A stretch of 64,000 nucleotides of DNA from an uncultured Eubacteriales bacterium (lineage in GTDB: Bacteria; Bacillota; Clostridia; Oscillospirales; UBA644), in assembly GCA_934454405.1 (NCBI GenBank), contig CAKSFN010000004.1, forward strand, positions 62,001 to 126,000, written 5' to 3'. The notes beneath the pieces were generated by a model, which did no database searches, had not been told where the DNA came from, and saw only the letters and a program-made list of their open reading frames with translations. A program made the position numbers and the translations under genes. Of the stretch, positions 7,828-16,522 are shown piece by piece; position 1 is the stretch's first letter; each line of letters opens with the position of its first letter.

Positions 7828-8811
7828 GTGATCAAAATAAAATCCCCTGTAACATGGATAGGCAACAAGACCTCGATCCTGCATATCCTCTACGCCCTGT
7901 TTCCCATAGGCTGTGACCGCTATGTTGAGCCGTTCGGCGGCTCCGGTGCGGTACTGCTGGGGAAGCCCGTGCCGGACAAGTTCGAGGTGTTCAACGATTA
8001 CAACCACAACCTCGTCAATCTGTTCCGCTGTATGCGTGACCGCCCGATGGAGTTCATTCGTGAGCTGGGTTTTTTAAGCCTCAATTCCCGTGACGATTTT
8101 GCCGCGCTGAAAAAGTTCTTCGAAAAAGAGGAATTCACCGAGGACTACCTCAAGGCGCAGCTTGACCTCACGGAAATCATGCTGCCCGAAGTGACCGCCA
8201 AGGAAGTACGGACGCTGTATTCGGCGGCGAGAAACGACCACGACCTACGCAGGGCTGCCATGTTTCTAAAGCTCATCCGATACAGTTATTCAAGCGGATG
8301 CAAGTCCTTTGCCTGTCAGCCGTTTTCGGTGCGCAGCCTGTTCGCTCTGGTGCAGCAGTTTTCAAAACGGTGCGAAACTGTGGTGATCGAGAATCAAGAC
8401 TTTGAAACGCTCATCCGCCATTATGACAGATCCACCACCTTCACCTACTGCGATCCGCCGTACTTCACAAGCGAATATGTGTATGACTGCGGCTTCACAT
8501 GGGAGGATCATCTGCGGCTCTACCATGCCCTTGCGGGTATGAAAGGCAAATTTCTGCTGTCCTACAATGATTGCCCCGAAATCCGGGAGCTGTATAAGGA
8601 ATATAACTTTTTCGATTTCAAGCGCGTGCATAGTATGGCGCAGAAATACGAGGCCGGTAAGGAATTTCCCGAACTGCTCGTTGCCAACTATGACCTCTTT
8701 GAGCGTGAACGGCAGCAGCCCCACCAGCTCACCTTGTTCGATTCCATCGACAAGCCACTCGATTACGAAAAAATACTGAAGGAGAATATCATATGCAGAA
8801 TAAAAAGATAA
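7828..8811 (+). CDS. D12-class N6-adenine DNA methyltransferase
   Basis: About 327 residues. Motifs of Dam-like enzymes: PVTWIGNKTS near the N-terminus, YVEPFGGSGAVLLG (S-adenosylmethionine site, about 32-45) and YCDPPYF (catalytic DPPY, Asp209-Tyr212). It methylates adenine N6 and has no cognate endonuclease nearby, so like the C5 enzyme at 3.8 kb it is probably protective. The start is uncertain. GTG at 7828 lies within GTGAGGTGATC, which looks like a ribosome binding site rather than a start. The next possible codons (ATC, ATA) are non-standard. It ends in IICRIKR and overlaps the next gene by 19 nt. Confidence 0.88.
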   Translation: MIKIKSPVTWIGNKTSILHILYALFPIGCDRYVEPFGGSGAVLLGKPVPDKFEVFNDYNHNLVNLFRCMRDRPMEFIRELGFLSLNSRDDFAALKKFFEKEEFTEDYLKAQLDLTEIMLPEVTAKEVRTLYSAARNDHDLRRAAMFLKLIRYSYSSGCKSFACQPFSVRSLFALVQQFSKRCETVVIENQDFETLIRHYDRSTTFTYCDPPYFTSEYVYDCGFTWEDHLRLYHALAGMKGKFLLSYNDCPEIRELYKEYNFFDFKRVHSMAQKYEAGKEFPELLVANYDLFERERQQPHQLTLFDSIDKPLDYEKILKENIICRIKR

Positions 8812-9053
8812 AAACCGAAATCATTATGCTTCCCGTACCTGCCGAGCTGTTCCTCGAAGCCGGAATGTTCGAGGGCGACCCCATGCAGATGTACGCAGAC
8901 GGACATAAGATCGTCATCGAGAACATCGACGATCCGAAGGATATTGTCTGCGACGGCGATTGCGAAAATTGTCCCATTGCCGACATTGACTGTGACGGCG
9001 ACTGCGAGGACTGCCCCTGCAGCGATAATTGCGATGAAAGCGAGGCGAACTGA
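8793..9053 (+). CDS. AbrB-like small protein with cysteine cluster
   Basis: 86 residues. Residues about 10-48 (PVPAELFLEAGMFEGDPMQM then HKIVIENID) resemble one SpoVT/AbrB swapped-hairpin unit. The tail from about 53 is CDGDCENCPIADIDCDGDCE plus DCPCSDNC, a dense set of C-x(2-3)-C pairs that could bind metal. The start lies inside the methyltransferase gene behind AAGGAGA. It precedes another AbrB-like gene by one base. Probably a regulator, possibly metal- or redox-responsive (inference). Confidence 0.55.
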   Translation: MQNKKIKTEIIMLPVPAELFLEAGMFEGDPMQMYADGHKIVIENIDDPKDIVCDGDCENCPIADIDCDGDCEDCPCSDNCDESEAN

Positions 9054-9054
9054 T

Positions 9055-9366
9055 ATGACAAAATTATACCGTGTCCTTGGCAAAAGAGGACGCATTACCA
9101 TCCCCTATGAGATAAGACAGCGGGTCGGCTTTTCGTATAACGATGTGCTGTCCTTCACCGAAGCCCCGGACGGCAGAACCGTGACCGTCAAGCGTGAGAA
9201 AATCTGCGATAACTGCTCCGGCACCAAGACAGCCGACAAGGAAGCCGAGATGACGCTTGAGGATTTCCTCGACAGCCTCTCTGCCGAACAGCAGCGTGTA
9301 GCCCTTGTCCATTTGTCCGTCAAGTGGGCTGAACAGAAAGCAGGTGGACACAATGCCGGAGCATAA
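9055..9366 (+). CDS. SpoVT/AbrB-family DNA-binding protein
   Basis: 103 residues from ATG 9055, one base after the previous stop and behind GCGAGG. Residues 1-48 (LYRVLGKRGRITIPYEIRQR, then VGFSYNDVLSF) are a typical AbrB N-terminal DNA-binding unit. A CDNC pair follows at about 57-60, then a helical region. AbrB-fold proteins dimerise and repress or antagonise transcription. Together with the cysteine-rich gene upstream it forms an AbrB pair, perhaps acting as a heteromer. It overlaps the next start by 14 nt. Confidence 0.65.
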   Translation: MTKLYRVLGKRGRITIPYEIRQRVGFSYNDVLSFTEAPDGRTVTVKREKICDNCSGTKTADKEAEMTLEDFLDSLSAEQQRVALVHLSVKWAEQKAGGHNAGA

Positions 9367-10093
9367 GCCGTTGTATCTCTATTCCCTCAAGGAAGCTGCG
9401 GAATGGGGTGAAAAGGACGAATGGCGTGAGAGCTATCTCGAAAACTGCGACTGCGCCCGTGCCATCGAGAGAGCCATTGACGAACGCTATGACGGTCAGT
9501 GCCTTAAATCCTGTGCCCAGGAGATCATCGACCGATATGGCTTTGACCGTGTCAACTTCGTCCTTGCCACCACCGTGCGTCAGGGAACCCATGACGGCAG
9601 ATATTCCGAGGACAACAAGAAATGGGCGCGGCGATTCTCTGTCATGGACAAGGAAAACGCTTGGCAATACAGTGTGCGAAGTCATCCGGGGCTTGTTGAT
9701 CTCTTTGTCTCCGATGCAAGGCGGCTGTGGGATAAGCTCGGATTATATGACGGCAGTCAGTGCGACAGTGAGCGCAGCGGACAGCTCGACTATACCGATC
9801 GCATACTTGTACTGAATCCGTCCGTTCTCAAGGACGAGTGCAAAACGCCGCAGGATCAGTTGTTCTACGCCACCCACGGCAACGGCTGCCGACCCGACTC
9901 CCTCGGTACAAAGGTCTTCGGTTTTCATGTGTCGGACGGGGAAAAAGGTTATTACCGCCGCACGGATTTTGTGGGTGCACTGAAAGAGGAGCTCATCCCC
10001 GAATGGGCAAAGGAAAATACGCAGAAATATCTTGAAGCCGACGACCTTGCCGACGAACCCGATGAGGACGGCGGCATGACAATAAATCTGTAA
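9353..10093 (+). CDS. DUF3849-like element protein
   Basis: 246 residues from ATG 9353, behind AGGTGG. Residues 5-95 (YLYSLKEAAEWGEKDEWRES, then CARAIERAID, YGFDRVNFVLA, DGRYSEDNKKWAR) match DUF3849 as I remember it; that domain is widespread in Firmicutes conjugative elements and of unknown function. The second half (SHPGLVDLFVSDARRLWDKL onward) is a further unnamed region. The C-terminus is PDEDGGMTINL, an acidic then hydrophobic tail. Here no ribosome binding site is encoded by the tail, as the next gene has its own after the stop. Confidence 0.6.
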   Translation: MPEHKPLYLYSLKEAAEWGEKDEWRESYLENCDCARAIERAIDERYDGQCLKSCAQEIIDRYGFDRVNFVLATTVRQGTHDGRYSEDNKKWARRFSVMDKENAWQYSVRSHPGLVDLFVSDARRLWDKLGLYDGSQCDSERSGQLDYTDRILVLNPSVLKDECKTPQDQLFYATHGNGCRPDSLGTKVFGFHVSDGEKGYYRRTDFVGALKEELIPEWAKENTQKYLEADDLADEPDEDGGMTINL

Positions 10094-10110
10094 TCAGGAG
10101 GATTTTTATT

Positions 10111-10473
10111 ATGGCAACGAAGAAAGCAAACAACGCATCGCAATCCAAAATTCCGGTCAGCGCCAAAATCGACCGCATGATCGAGCGTGAGGACGCGACG
10201 GTCAAAGCCTATGCCAGCGTGAATATCGGCGGCGCATTCGTCATCAAGGACATCGCCGTTGTGGACGGTCAGAAAGGGATGTTCGCCCGAATGCCCTTTC
10301 GCTCCTACAAAACCGGCAGCGGCGAAACAAAATATTCCGACATTGCCTTCGCCCTCACCGATGAGGCGCGGCAGAGCCTCAACGAAGCCGTCCTCGGCGC
10401 TTACCGTGAGGCTTTGGAGGAATCCGAGGACGAATTGCCCGATGAGGACGAGAGTCCGGCACAAAAGATGTGA
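10111..10473 (+). CDS. SpoVG-family protein
   Basis: 120 residues. The core KAYASVNIGGAFVIKDIAVV, then GMFARMPFRSY and YSDIAFALTDEARQSLNEAV, matches SpoVG, a small site-specific DNA-binding regulator of Firmicutes. Element versions are longer at both ends; here a basic N-terminal 25 residues and an acidic C-terminus (ELPDEDESPAQKM) flank the core. AGGAGGA lies 9 nt before ATG. It is the last gene of this block; a small hairpin follows. Confidence 0.75.
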   Translation: MATKKANNASQSKIPVSAKIDRMIEREDATVKAYASVNIGGAFVIKDIAVVDGQKGMFARMPFRSYKTGSGETKYSDIAFALTDEARQSLNEAVLGAYREALEESEDELPDEDESPAQKM

Positions 10474-10481
10474 CTTTTTCT

Positions 10482-10499
10482 CGAAATCTTCCGATTTCG
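10482..10499 (+). terminator. weak hairpin after the SpoVG-like gene
   Basis: CGAAATC (10482-10488) and GATTTCG (10493-10499) form a 7-bp stem with a 4-nt loop. The following T-rich stretch (10506-10519) is interrupted, so termination would be partial. Confidence 0.4.
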
Positions 10500-10544
10500 C
10501 TGGACTTTTGCGTGTTTTTCGGTATTGTGTAAGTAGAGGTGATC

Positions 10545-11321
10545 ATGATGATGAAACGGAAAATGCCCGCAGTCCTCCTTGCAGGACTGATGCTGCTCGC
10601 CCTTGCGGGATGTAATGCAAACAAAGCAACGTCCGACAGCGGCACGGCAGCGGACAGCCGTATAACCGAAACGGTGACGGACTTCACACCCGAAACCACC
10701 GTCGAAACCGCTCTTCCTGCCGACACCGAAAGCAAAACCGAAGCAACGGCAGAAAAAGACAAAGCGGAAAGTACGGCGACTTTAGAAAGCGGTACTGCGG
10801 CGGAAACCCGAAAGCCTACGGAAAGTTCTGACAAGGCGGAAACATCGCCGCCGACGCAAGCACCAAAGCATACAGAACCGCCGAAGGCAACCGAGCCGCA
10901 GCCGACCGCACCGCCGGAGAGCAGACCTGCCGAAACGACTGCGCCAACAACGCCTCCGACTGAAACAAAGCCGGAAACCGAACCGCCTGCCGAAACGCAG
11001 CCGCCTAAGGGCTTCACCGAAGCCGATCACAACCGCATCGTATCCGAGGTTAAGGCTTATGCCGAAAGCTACAAGGCAAAGGGCTTTAACTTCGAGTGGT
11101 CGGACAGCTTGGAATTCGGCTGGGATGTGGGCTGGATGGGAACGCCCCGCATCAGCCGCGACGGTGTAGACGGCACGATCAAGACCCTCAAGCATCATGT
11201 CGATCTCATCTACAAATCCGGCACCGATCCCGCAAACGGCGTGACTGCCGACAGCGTACTCTACCGTGTGGTGCAGCTCGAGATCGACGGCGGCATCGCC
11301 TATGCCGTCATATACGGATAA
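10545..11321 (+). CDS. lipoprotein with Thr/Pro/Glu-rich stalk
   Basis: About 258 residues from ATG 10545 (a triple ATG behind AGAGGTGATC; 10548 is equally possible). KRKMPAVLLAGLMLLALAGC is a lipoprotein signal with lipobox LAGC. Residues about 25-155 are low-complexity Thr/Pro/Glu/Ala and would form an extended stalk. The C-terminal about 100 residues (FTEADHNRIVSEVKAYAESY to the end) form a compact domain I cannot name. It lies directly upstream of the giant surface adhesin. Probably an externally exposed, membrane-anchored accessory of the transfer apparatus or adhesin (inference). Confidence 0.65.
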   Translation: MMMKRKMPAVLLAGLMLLALAGCNANKATSDSGTAADSRITETVTDFTPETTVETALPADTESKTEATAEKDKAESTATLESGTAAETRKPTESSDKAETSPPTQAPKHTEPPKATEPQPTAPPESRPAETTAPTTPPTETKPETEPPAETQPPKGFTEADHNRIVSEVKAYAESYKAKGFNFEWSDSLEFGWDVGWMGTPRISRDGVDGTIKTLKHHVDLIYKSGTDPANGVTADSVLYRVVQLEIDGGIAYAVIYG

Positions 11322-11342
11322 TACAATTAAATACTCTAACCC

Positions 11343-11375
11343 GAATGCCGTGAAAATCGCGGCATTCTTTTTTTA
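11343..11375 (+). terminator. rho-independent terminator
   Basis: GAATGCCG (11343-11350) pairs with CGGCATTC (11360-11367), followed by eight T. It separates the lipoprotein gene from the adhesin gene. Confidence 0.8.
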
Positions 11376-11402
11376 CTCAAAAAATCGAACGGAGGAATTT
11401 TC

Positions 11403-14400
11403 ATGTTCAAAAAATGTAAGCGCGGGATGACGGCACTTCTTGCTGCCGTCATGCTGCTCACAACCATGCTGCCGCTGACCGCGTCTGCGGCAAGCGGCGT
11501 GACGATGGATCTCACCGACTGTCATGTAAGCTGGGACTATACGCTCACCGACGAGGAAGGAAACACCTTCTCCGCCGCCTACGGACTGAAGGCCGCGGAC
11601 GATATCTATTTCGGCAAGGGCTTCAGCCCGTATCTCAGCAAAATGCATGACTACACCGCCAAGCGCAAGGGGCTGACCGGCTCCAAAGCCGATTGGGAAT
11701 ACGGTCGGGACTATGTCTACTGCTTCTGCATCGAGCGCGGTATTCCGCTGCCCGACAATACGCAGTATTCCGCGTCCGAAAACCCAAACCACGGCAATAA
11801 GTATGCGCTGCTGACCGAAAACCAAAAGGATCTTCTAAGGCTTGCGCTGACCTACGGGTATCCGAACCGTGTAGGCTTGCAGACGAGCAAGGACGCCAAC
11901 GCCTGCTATGCCGCCACCCAGCTCATCGTGTGGCAGATCACCATGGGCTTTCGCAGCTCGGCTACGGCGTTGAATGACAAGACCTATCCCATGAGCGGCT
12001 ACAGCGGCACCATGACCGAGCAGTATACGCGCAACAAATATCTGAAAGCCTATTACGACGGCATTCTCTCGGATATGGCGACCCACTACACCCGACCGAG
12101 CTTTACGGCTTATACCGCAAGTGCGGCAAAGACCTTTGAAATGGACTACAGCGGCGGCAGATATACGGTAACGCTGACCGATACCAACCGTGTGCTGCAA
12201 AACTATGCCGTGACGGTAAGCGGCGGCGCATCGGTATCGGTTAACGGCAATACGCTGACCGTTTCTTCCGTCAAGCCTTTGAACGACGAGGTAATCATCA
12301 AGCTCAACCGTCGCGTTCCCTCAACGGATATGTCCACCGGCTTTCTGATCTGGTCCGTCCCCGGCAAGGAAAACGCCAATCAGGATATGGTCTCCGGCGT
12401 TCCCGCCGACAACGACCCCGTGCCTGCATATCTAAAAGTGCGTACCGCTGCCGGAAGCGCAAAGATCGTCAAGGTCAGCGAGGACGGAAAGGTAGACGGC
12501 ATTACCTTCCGCATTCAGGGCGAGGGCGTGGATAAAACCGTAAAGACCGCAAACGGCGGCGTGATTCAGGTGGACAACCTCCGTCCCGGCGTGTATACCG
12601 TGACAGAAGCTGAATATGACAGATATGTGCCGCAGGAAACACGCCGCGTCACCGTGGTCAGCGGTCAGGTGTCAACCGTCACCTTCAACAATGTCTTAAA
12701 GCGCGGCGGACTGAAGGTCACCAAGACCGCCGAGGACGGACTGACCGAGGGCATGAAATTCCGGCTCTACGGCACATCCCTTGCGGGAATTGCCGTGGAC
12801 GAGTATGCCGTCACCGACAAAAACGGCATTGCGGAATTCAAGGATGTGCTGATCGGCAGCGGCTATACCCTCGAAGAAGTGGGAACACCCGAACGCTATG
12901 TCGTACCCGACAAGCAGGCCGTCACAATCGAGTGGAACAAGGTAACGAACAAGTCCTTTGACAATGTTCTCAAGAAATTCAGCGTTACGGTTACGAAATC
13001 CGATTCTGAAAAGGGTTTGCCGCAGGGCGACGCCTCCCTCGCAGGTGCTAAGTACGGTATCTATAAAGGAAATCAGCTCATCGACACCTACACCACCGAC
13101 GCCAAGGGGCAGTTCACCACCAAGTGGTATATCTGCGGCGACGATTGGACGATTCGTGAGATCAGCCCCTCCGAGGGATATCTGCTCAATACAGAGAGCC
13201 TGCACATCGGTGCGGAGGCCAAGAACTACACGGTAGAATACAACCTTGCAAAGCCTCTCGACTCCCTTGAAGATGTGATCAAGGGGAAAATCGCCGTAAT
13301 CAAGCATTGCGATGACGGCAGCACCAAAATCGAAACACCCGAAATCGGTGCGGAGTTTGAGGTGTATCTGAAATCGGCGGGCAGCTTTGATGTCGCCAAG
13401 GAAACCGAACGGGATATCCTTGTTTGCGATGAGAACGGTTTTGCCGAAACCAAAGACCTGCCTTACGGCACATACACCGTGCGTCAGACAAAGGGCTGGG
13501 AAGGCAAGGAGCTGCTTGAACCTTTTCATGTCTATGTCAGCGAAGATGGCAAAATCTATCGTTTCCTCATCAACAACGCTCCTTACGAAGCACTCCTTGA
13601 AATTGTTAAAAAGGACGCAGAAACGGGTAAAATTATCCCTGCGGCGGGCATCGGCTTCAAGGTACGCAACACCGATACCGGCGAATATATCGTGCAGCAT
13701 ATCAACTACCCGACGCCTGTGGACATCGACACCTTCTATACCGATGTCACAGGTAAGCTCATGATGCCCGAAAAACTTCCTTACGGAAACTATGAGATTA
13801 TCGAGCAATGTACGGCATATGGGTATGTGCTGAACGCCGAGCCTGTGTCGTTTAAGGTGGACGGAACGAAAACCACCGTGACCGTAGAAAAGAGTAATAT
13901 GCCGCAGAAAGGTATCATTCGCCTTACCAAAAGCGGCGAGATTTTCTCCTCTGTAATTGAAACAGACGGATTGTATCAGTCTGTCTTTGCGGATAAGGGG
14001 CTTGTCGGTGCGGTGTATGAGATCACTGCCGCCGAGGACATCATCACGCCGGACGGCACGCTCCGCTACGCCAAGGGAACGGTTGTCGATACCGTAACCA
14101 CCGATGAAAGCGGCAGCGCCGCAAGCAAGCCGTTGTACCTCGGCAAATATACCGTCAGAGAAACAAAAGCGCCTTACGGCATGGTGCTGAACGGCACAGC
14201 CAAGACCGTCGAGCTGACCTATGCGGGTGAAACCGTGGAGATCACCGAAACGGCGACAGAGTTTTACAATGACCGTCAGAAAGCGGCGCTTTCACTCTCC
14301 AAAATTCTCGGCAAGGACGAAACCTTTAATATCGGGAATAACGGTGAGATCCTCTCGGTGCGCTTCGGGCTCTATACCGCAGAGGACTTGATTGCCGCAG

Positions 14401-15803
14401 ACGGCACGGTCATTCCGGCAGACGGACTGCTCGAAATTGCCAACTGCAATGAAAACGGAAATATCATCTTCAAGACCGACATTCCCGTGGGCACAAAGCT
14501 GTATGTGAGGGAAATCGCCAACGATGAACACTATATCCTCTCCGACGAGAAATATCCCATTTCCTTTGACTATGCCGGACAGGATACCGCCCTTGTGGAA
14601 ATTACGGCAAACGGCGGCGAAGCCATCCGAAACGAGCTCATTTACGGTACGGTCAAGGGTCTCAAAATCGACCGTGAAACCGAGGAACCGATCAAGGGCG
14701 CCAAGTTCGGATTGTTCCGTGCGGATGAAACTGAATTTACAGCAGAAAAAGCAATCTTGTCAGCCGAATCCGGCAAGGACGGCGTGTTCGTGTTCGAGAA
14801 AATCCCTTACGGCAACTGGCTCATCAAGGAATTGCAGCCTGCGGACGGCTATCTTCCCAACGAGGAAATCTATCCCGTAACGGTCAGTGAAAGCGAGCAG
14901 GTCATCGGCATGACCGTTGTCAATGACCGCATTCCCGAAATCGGGACGCAGGCGACGGTGGACGGCGAAAAGGAGATCTGCGCCACCGAGGTGTTCACGC
15001 TGACCGATACCGTCTCCTACAAGCACCTGATCCCCGGCAAGGAATATCTCCTTGTGGGAACGCTTATGGATAAGAACACGGGCAAAGCCTTTACCGAAAA
15101 CGGCGAAGCTGTAACAGCCGAAACCGTTTTCACGCCCGAAACTCCGAACGGAACGGTTACTGTATCCTTTACCTTCGATTCAAGGCTCATCAAGGAAAAC
15201 ACAAGTCTTGTGGTATTTGAAACTCTGTATAAGGACGGCAAAGAGCTTGCCGTTCATACGGATATCAATGATAATGGGCAGACCGTAAAGGTAAAAGTCC
15301 CCGAAATCGGCACAAAAGCGACGGTGGACGGCAAAAAGGAAGTCACCGCAAGCGGCAGAGTGAAAATTGAGGATATTGTCTCCTACAAAAATCTCACCCC
15401 CGGCAAGGAATATGCGGTCAAGGGCGTGCTGATGAACAAGGCCACCGGAGAATCGCTCCTTGCGGACGGCAAGGAAATTCGCAGCTCCTTCACCTTCAAG
15501 CCCGACAAGCCGGACGGCGAGATCAATATCACCTTCGTATTCGACGCTTCCGGGCTTAAAACTGCTACCGAGATCGTGGTATTCGAAACCCTCTACCGTG
15601 ATGGTACAGAGATCGCCGCCCATGCGGATCTGAAGGACGAAGGGCAGACAGTGAAAATCACGCCGCCCACACCGGACAATCCACAGACGGGAGATAACTC
15701 CAACCTCGGATTCTGGATCGGACTCGGCGCTGTGGCGCTCGGCGGTCTTGTGGCGGTCATCATTATCCGTGTGAAATCCCGAAAGGATGAGGATGACGAA
15801 TGA
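11403..15803 (+). CDS. giant thioester/Cna-B/VaFE surface adhesin, sortase-anchored
   Basis: 1466 residues. Signal peptide 1-29 (ends TASAA). Residues about 60-250 look like a thioester domain: YCFCIERG, and AATQLIVWQ about 70 residues later, supply the Cys and Gln expected to form the thioester that can attach covalently to host surfaces. Residues about 345-1180 hold about eight SpaA/Cna-B-like repeats, each ending near a YTVxE or similar strand, then two VaFE-type repeats (about 1180-1420) containing VVFETLY. The C-terminus has the sorting signal NPQTGD, a membrane span (LGFWIGLGAVALGGLVAVII) and a charged tail. NPQTG-type signals are used by class B sortases, and one is encoded at 18.7 kb. 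Likely a mating-pair or host adhesin on the cell wall. Confidence 0.88.
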   Translation: MFKKCKRGMTALLAAVMLLTTMLPLTASAASGVTMDLTDCHVSWDYTLTDEEGNTFSAAYGLKAADDIYFGKGFSPYLSKMHDYTAKRKGLTGSKADWEYGRDYVYCFCIERGIPLPDNTQYSASENPNHGNKYALLTENQKDLLRLALTYGYPNRVGLQTSKDANACYAATQLIVWQITMGFRSSATALNDKTYPMSGYSGTMTEQYTRNKYLKAYYDGILSDMATHYTRPSFTAYTASAAKTFEMDYSGGRYTVTLTDTNRVLQNYAVTVSGGASVSVNGNTLTVSSVKPLNDEVIIKLNRRVPSTDMSTGFLIWSVPGKENANQDMVSGVPADNDPVPAYLKVRTAAGSAKIVKVSEDGKVDGITFRIQGEGVDKTVKTANGGVIQVDNLRPGVYTVTEAEYDRYVPQETRRVTVVSGQVSTVTFNNVLKRGGLKVTKTAEDGLTEGMKFRLYGTSLAGIAVDEYAVTDKNGIAEFKDVLIGSGYTLEEVGTPERYVVPDKQAVTIEWNKVTNKSFDNVLKKFSVTVTKSDSEKGLPQGDASLAGAKYGIYKGNQLIDTYTTDAKGQFTTKWYICGDDWTIREISPSEGYLLNTESLHIGAEAKNYTVEYNLAKPLDSLEDVIKGKIAVIKHCDDGSTKIETPEIGAEFEVYLKSAGSFDVAKETERDILVCDENGFAETKDLPYGTYTVRQTKGWEGKELLEPFHVYVSEDGKIYRFLINNAPYEALLEIVKKDAETGKIIPAAGIGFKVRNTDTGEYIVQHINYPTPVDIDTFYTDVTGKLMMPEKLPYGNYEIIEQCTAYGYVLNAEPVSFKVDGTKTTVTVEKSNMPQKGIIRLTKSGEIFSSVIETDGLYQSVFADKGLVGAVYEITAAEDIITPDGTLRYAKGTVVDTVTTDESGSAASKPLYLGKYTVRETKAPYGMVLNGTAKTVELTYAGETVEITETATEFYNDRQKAALSLSKILGKDETFNIGNNGEILSVRFGLYTAEDLIAADGTVIPADGLLEIANCNENGNIIFKTDIPVGTKLYVREIANDEHYILSDEKYPISFDYAGQDTALVEITANGGEAIRNELIYGTVKGLKIDRETEEPIKGAKFGLFRADETEFTAEKAILSAESGKDGVFVFEKIPYGNWLIKELQPADGYLPNEEIYPVTVSESEQVIGMTVVNDRIPEIGTQATVDGEKEICATEVFTLTDTVSYKHLIPGKEYLLVGTLMDKNTGKAFTENGEAVTAETVFTPETPNGTVTVSFTFDSRLIKENTSLVVFETLYKDGKELAVHTDINDNGQTVKVKVPEIGTKATVDGKKEVTASGRVKIEDIVSYKNLTPGKEYAVKGVLMNKATGESLLADGKEIRSSFTFKPDKPDGEINITFVFDASGLKTATEIVVFETLYRDGTEIAAHADLKDEGQTVKITPPTPDNPQTGDNSNLGFWIGLGAVALGGLVAVIIIRVKSRKDEDDE

Positions 15804-16141
15804 TGCGCAAGGTGTATGTCTGCGCTCCCCTCGGAGGGAATATTGAGGAAAATCTCAAAAAGGTTAAGACATATACCGAATATGCACTGATGTGCGGCAC
15901 GGCTCCGGTCGTGCCGCATTTCTATGCGGAATGTCTTGACGATAACGACCCGAAAGACCGTGAAATCGGGCTTGCGGCGGGACTGTCGCTTCTGTGGTTC
16001 TGCGACGAGCTGTGGCTGTTCGGAGATACCGTCACAGACGGCATGAAAAACGAGCTGCAGTTCTGCAAAAACCTCAATATCCGCATTCGAAAGATAACCG
16101 AAAATGAAATTCAAAAAGTGATCGGAGGTAACCGCTTATGA
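15800..16141 (+). CDS. DUF4406/nucleoside-deoxyribosyltransferase-like protein
   Basis: 113 residues; ATG overlaps the adhesin stop (ATGATG). The N-terminal KVYVCAPLGGNIEENLKKVK, then AVVPHFYAE-type and ELWLFGDTVTDGM segments, recall the small Rossmann-like proteins annotated DUF4406/DUF7768, related in fold to nucleoside 2-deoxyribosyltransferases. Such genes are frequent in mobile elements, with no proven role. The C-terminus overlaps the next start by 4 nt. Enzymatic activity is not shown by the sequence. Confidence 0.6.
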   Translation: MMRKVYVCAPLGGNIEENLKKVKTYTEYALMCGTAPVVPHFYAECLDDNDPKDREIGLAAGLSLLWFCDELWLFGDTVTDGMKNELQFCKNLNIRIRKITENEIQKVIGGNRL

Positions 16142-16479
16142 ATCCTATGAAAAAGAAAACGATGAGAATTATGCTTTCGCTTCTGCTTGTGACCGTCCTT
16201 GTATCGGCCTTCTCTGTGACCGCATTTGCGGCGGGCGATGTAGCGGGAGCGATCGAGAACACATGGAATGCCGCCAAAGGACAGATTCAGACCGTGGTCA
16301 ACAATGTGGTCTTTCCCGTCTGCGATATGATCCTCGCCATCCTTTTCTTCGTGAAGGTCGGCACGGCATATTTCGACTACAGAAAGCACGGGCAGTTTGA
16401 GTTCGCCGCGCCCTGTATCCTCTTCGCCTGCCTTATTTTCACCCTCACCGCACCGCTGTATATCTGGTCGATCATATGA
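16138..16479 (+). CDS. VirB2-like small membrane protein (DUF3852-like)
   Basis: 113 residues. Signal peptide with cleavage likely after AFA (about residue 31), a mature N-terminus AGDVAGAIENTWNAAKG, then two hydrophobic spans (about 54-72 and 90-112) separated by a short polar loop. This size and topology match VirB2/TrbC-type pilin-like subunits and the DUF3852 proteins placed at this position in Firmicutes elements. It precedes the VirB6-like gene. ATG is behind GGAGGT (16126-16131). Confidence 0.6.
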   Translation: MNPMKKKTMRIMLSLLLVTVLVSAFSVTAFAAGDVAGAIENTWNAAKGQIQTVVNNVVFPVCDMILAILFFVKVGTAYFDYRKHGQFEFAAPCILFACLIFTLTAPLYIWSII

Positions 16480-16522
16480 TGAGAGCGGAAACACAAGCAA
16501 AAGGAAACGGAGGTGAGGCTCC

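Noticed and set aside
12696..13808. 370-codon open frame on the - strand inside the adhesin gene
   Set aside because: The + strand protein has clear repeats, signal peptide and sorting signal; the opposite frame has none.
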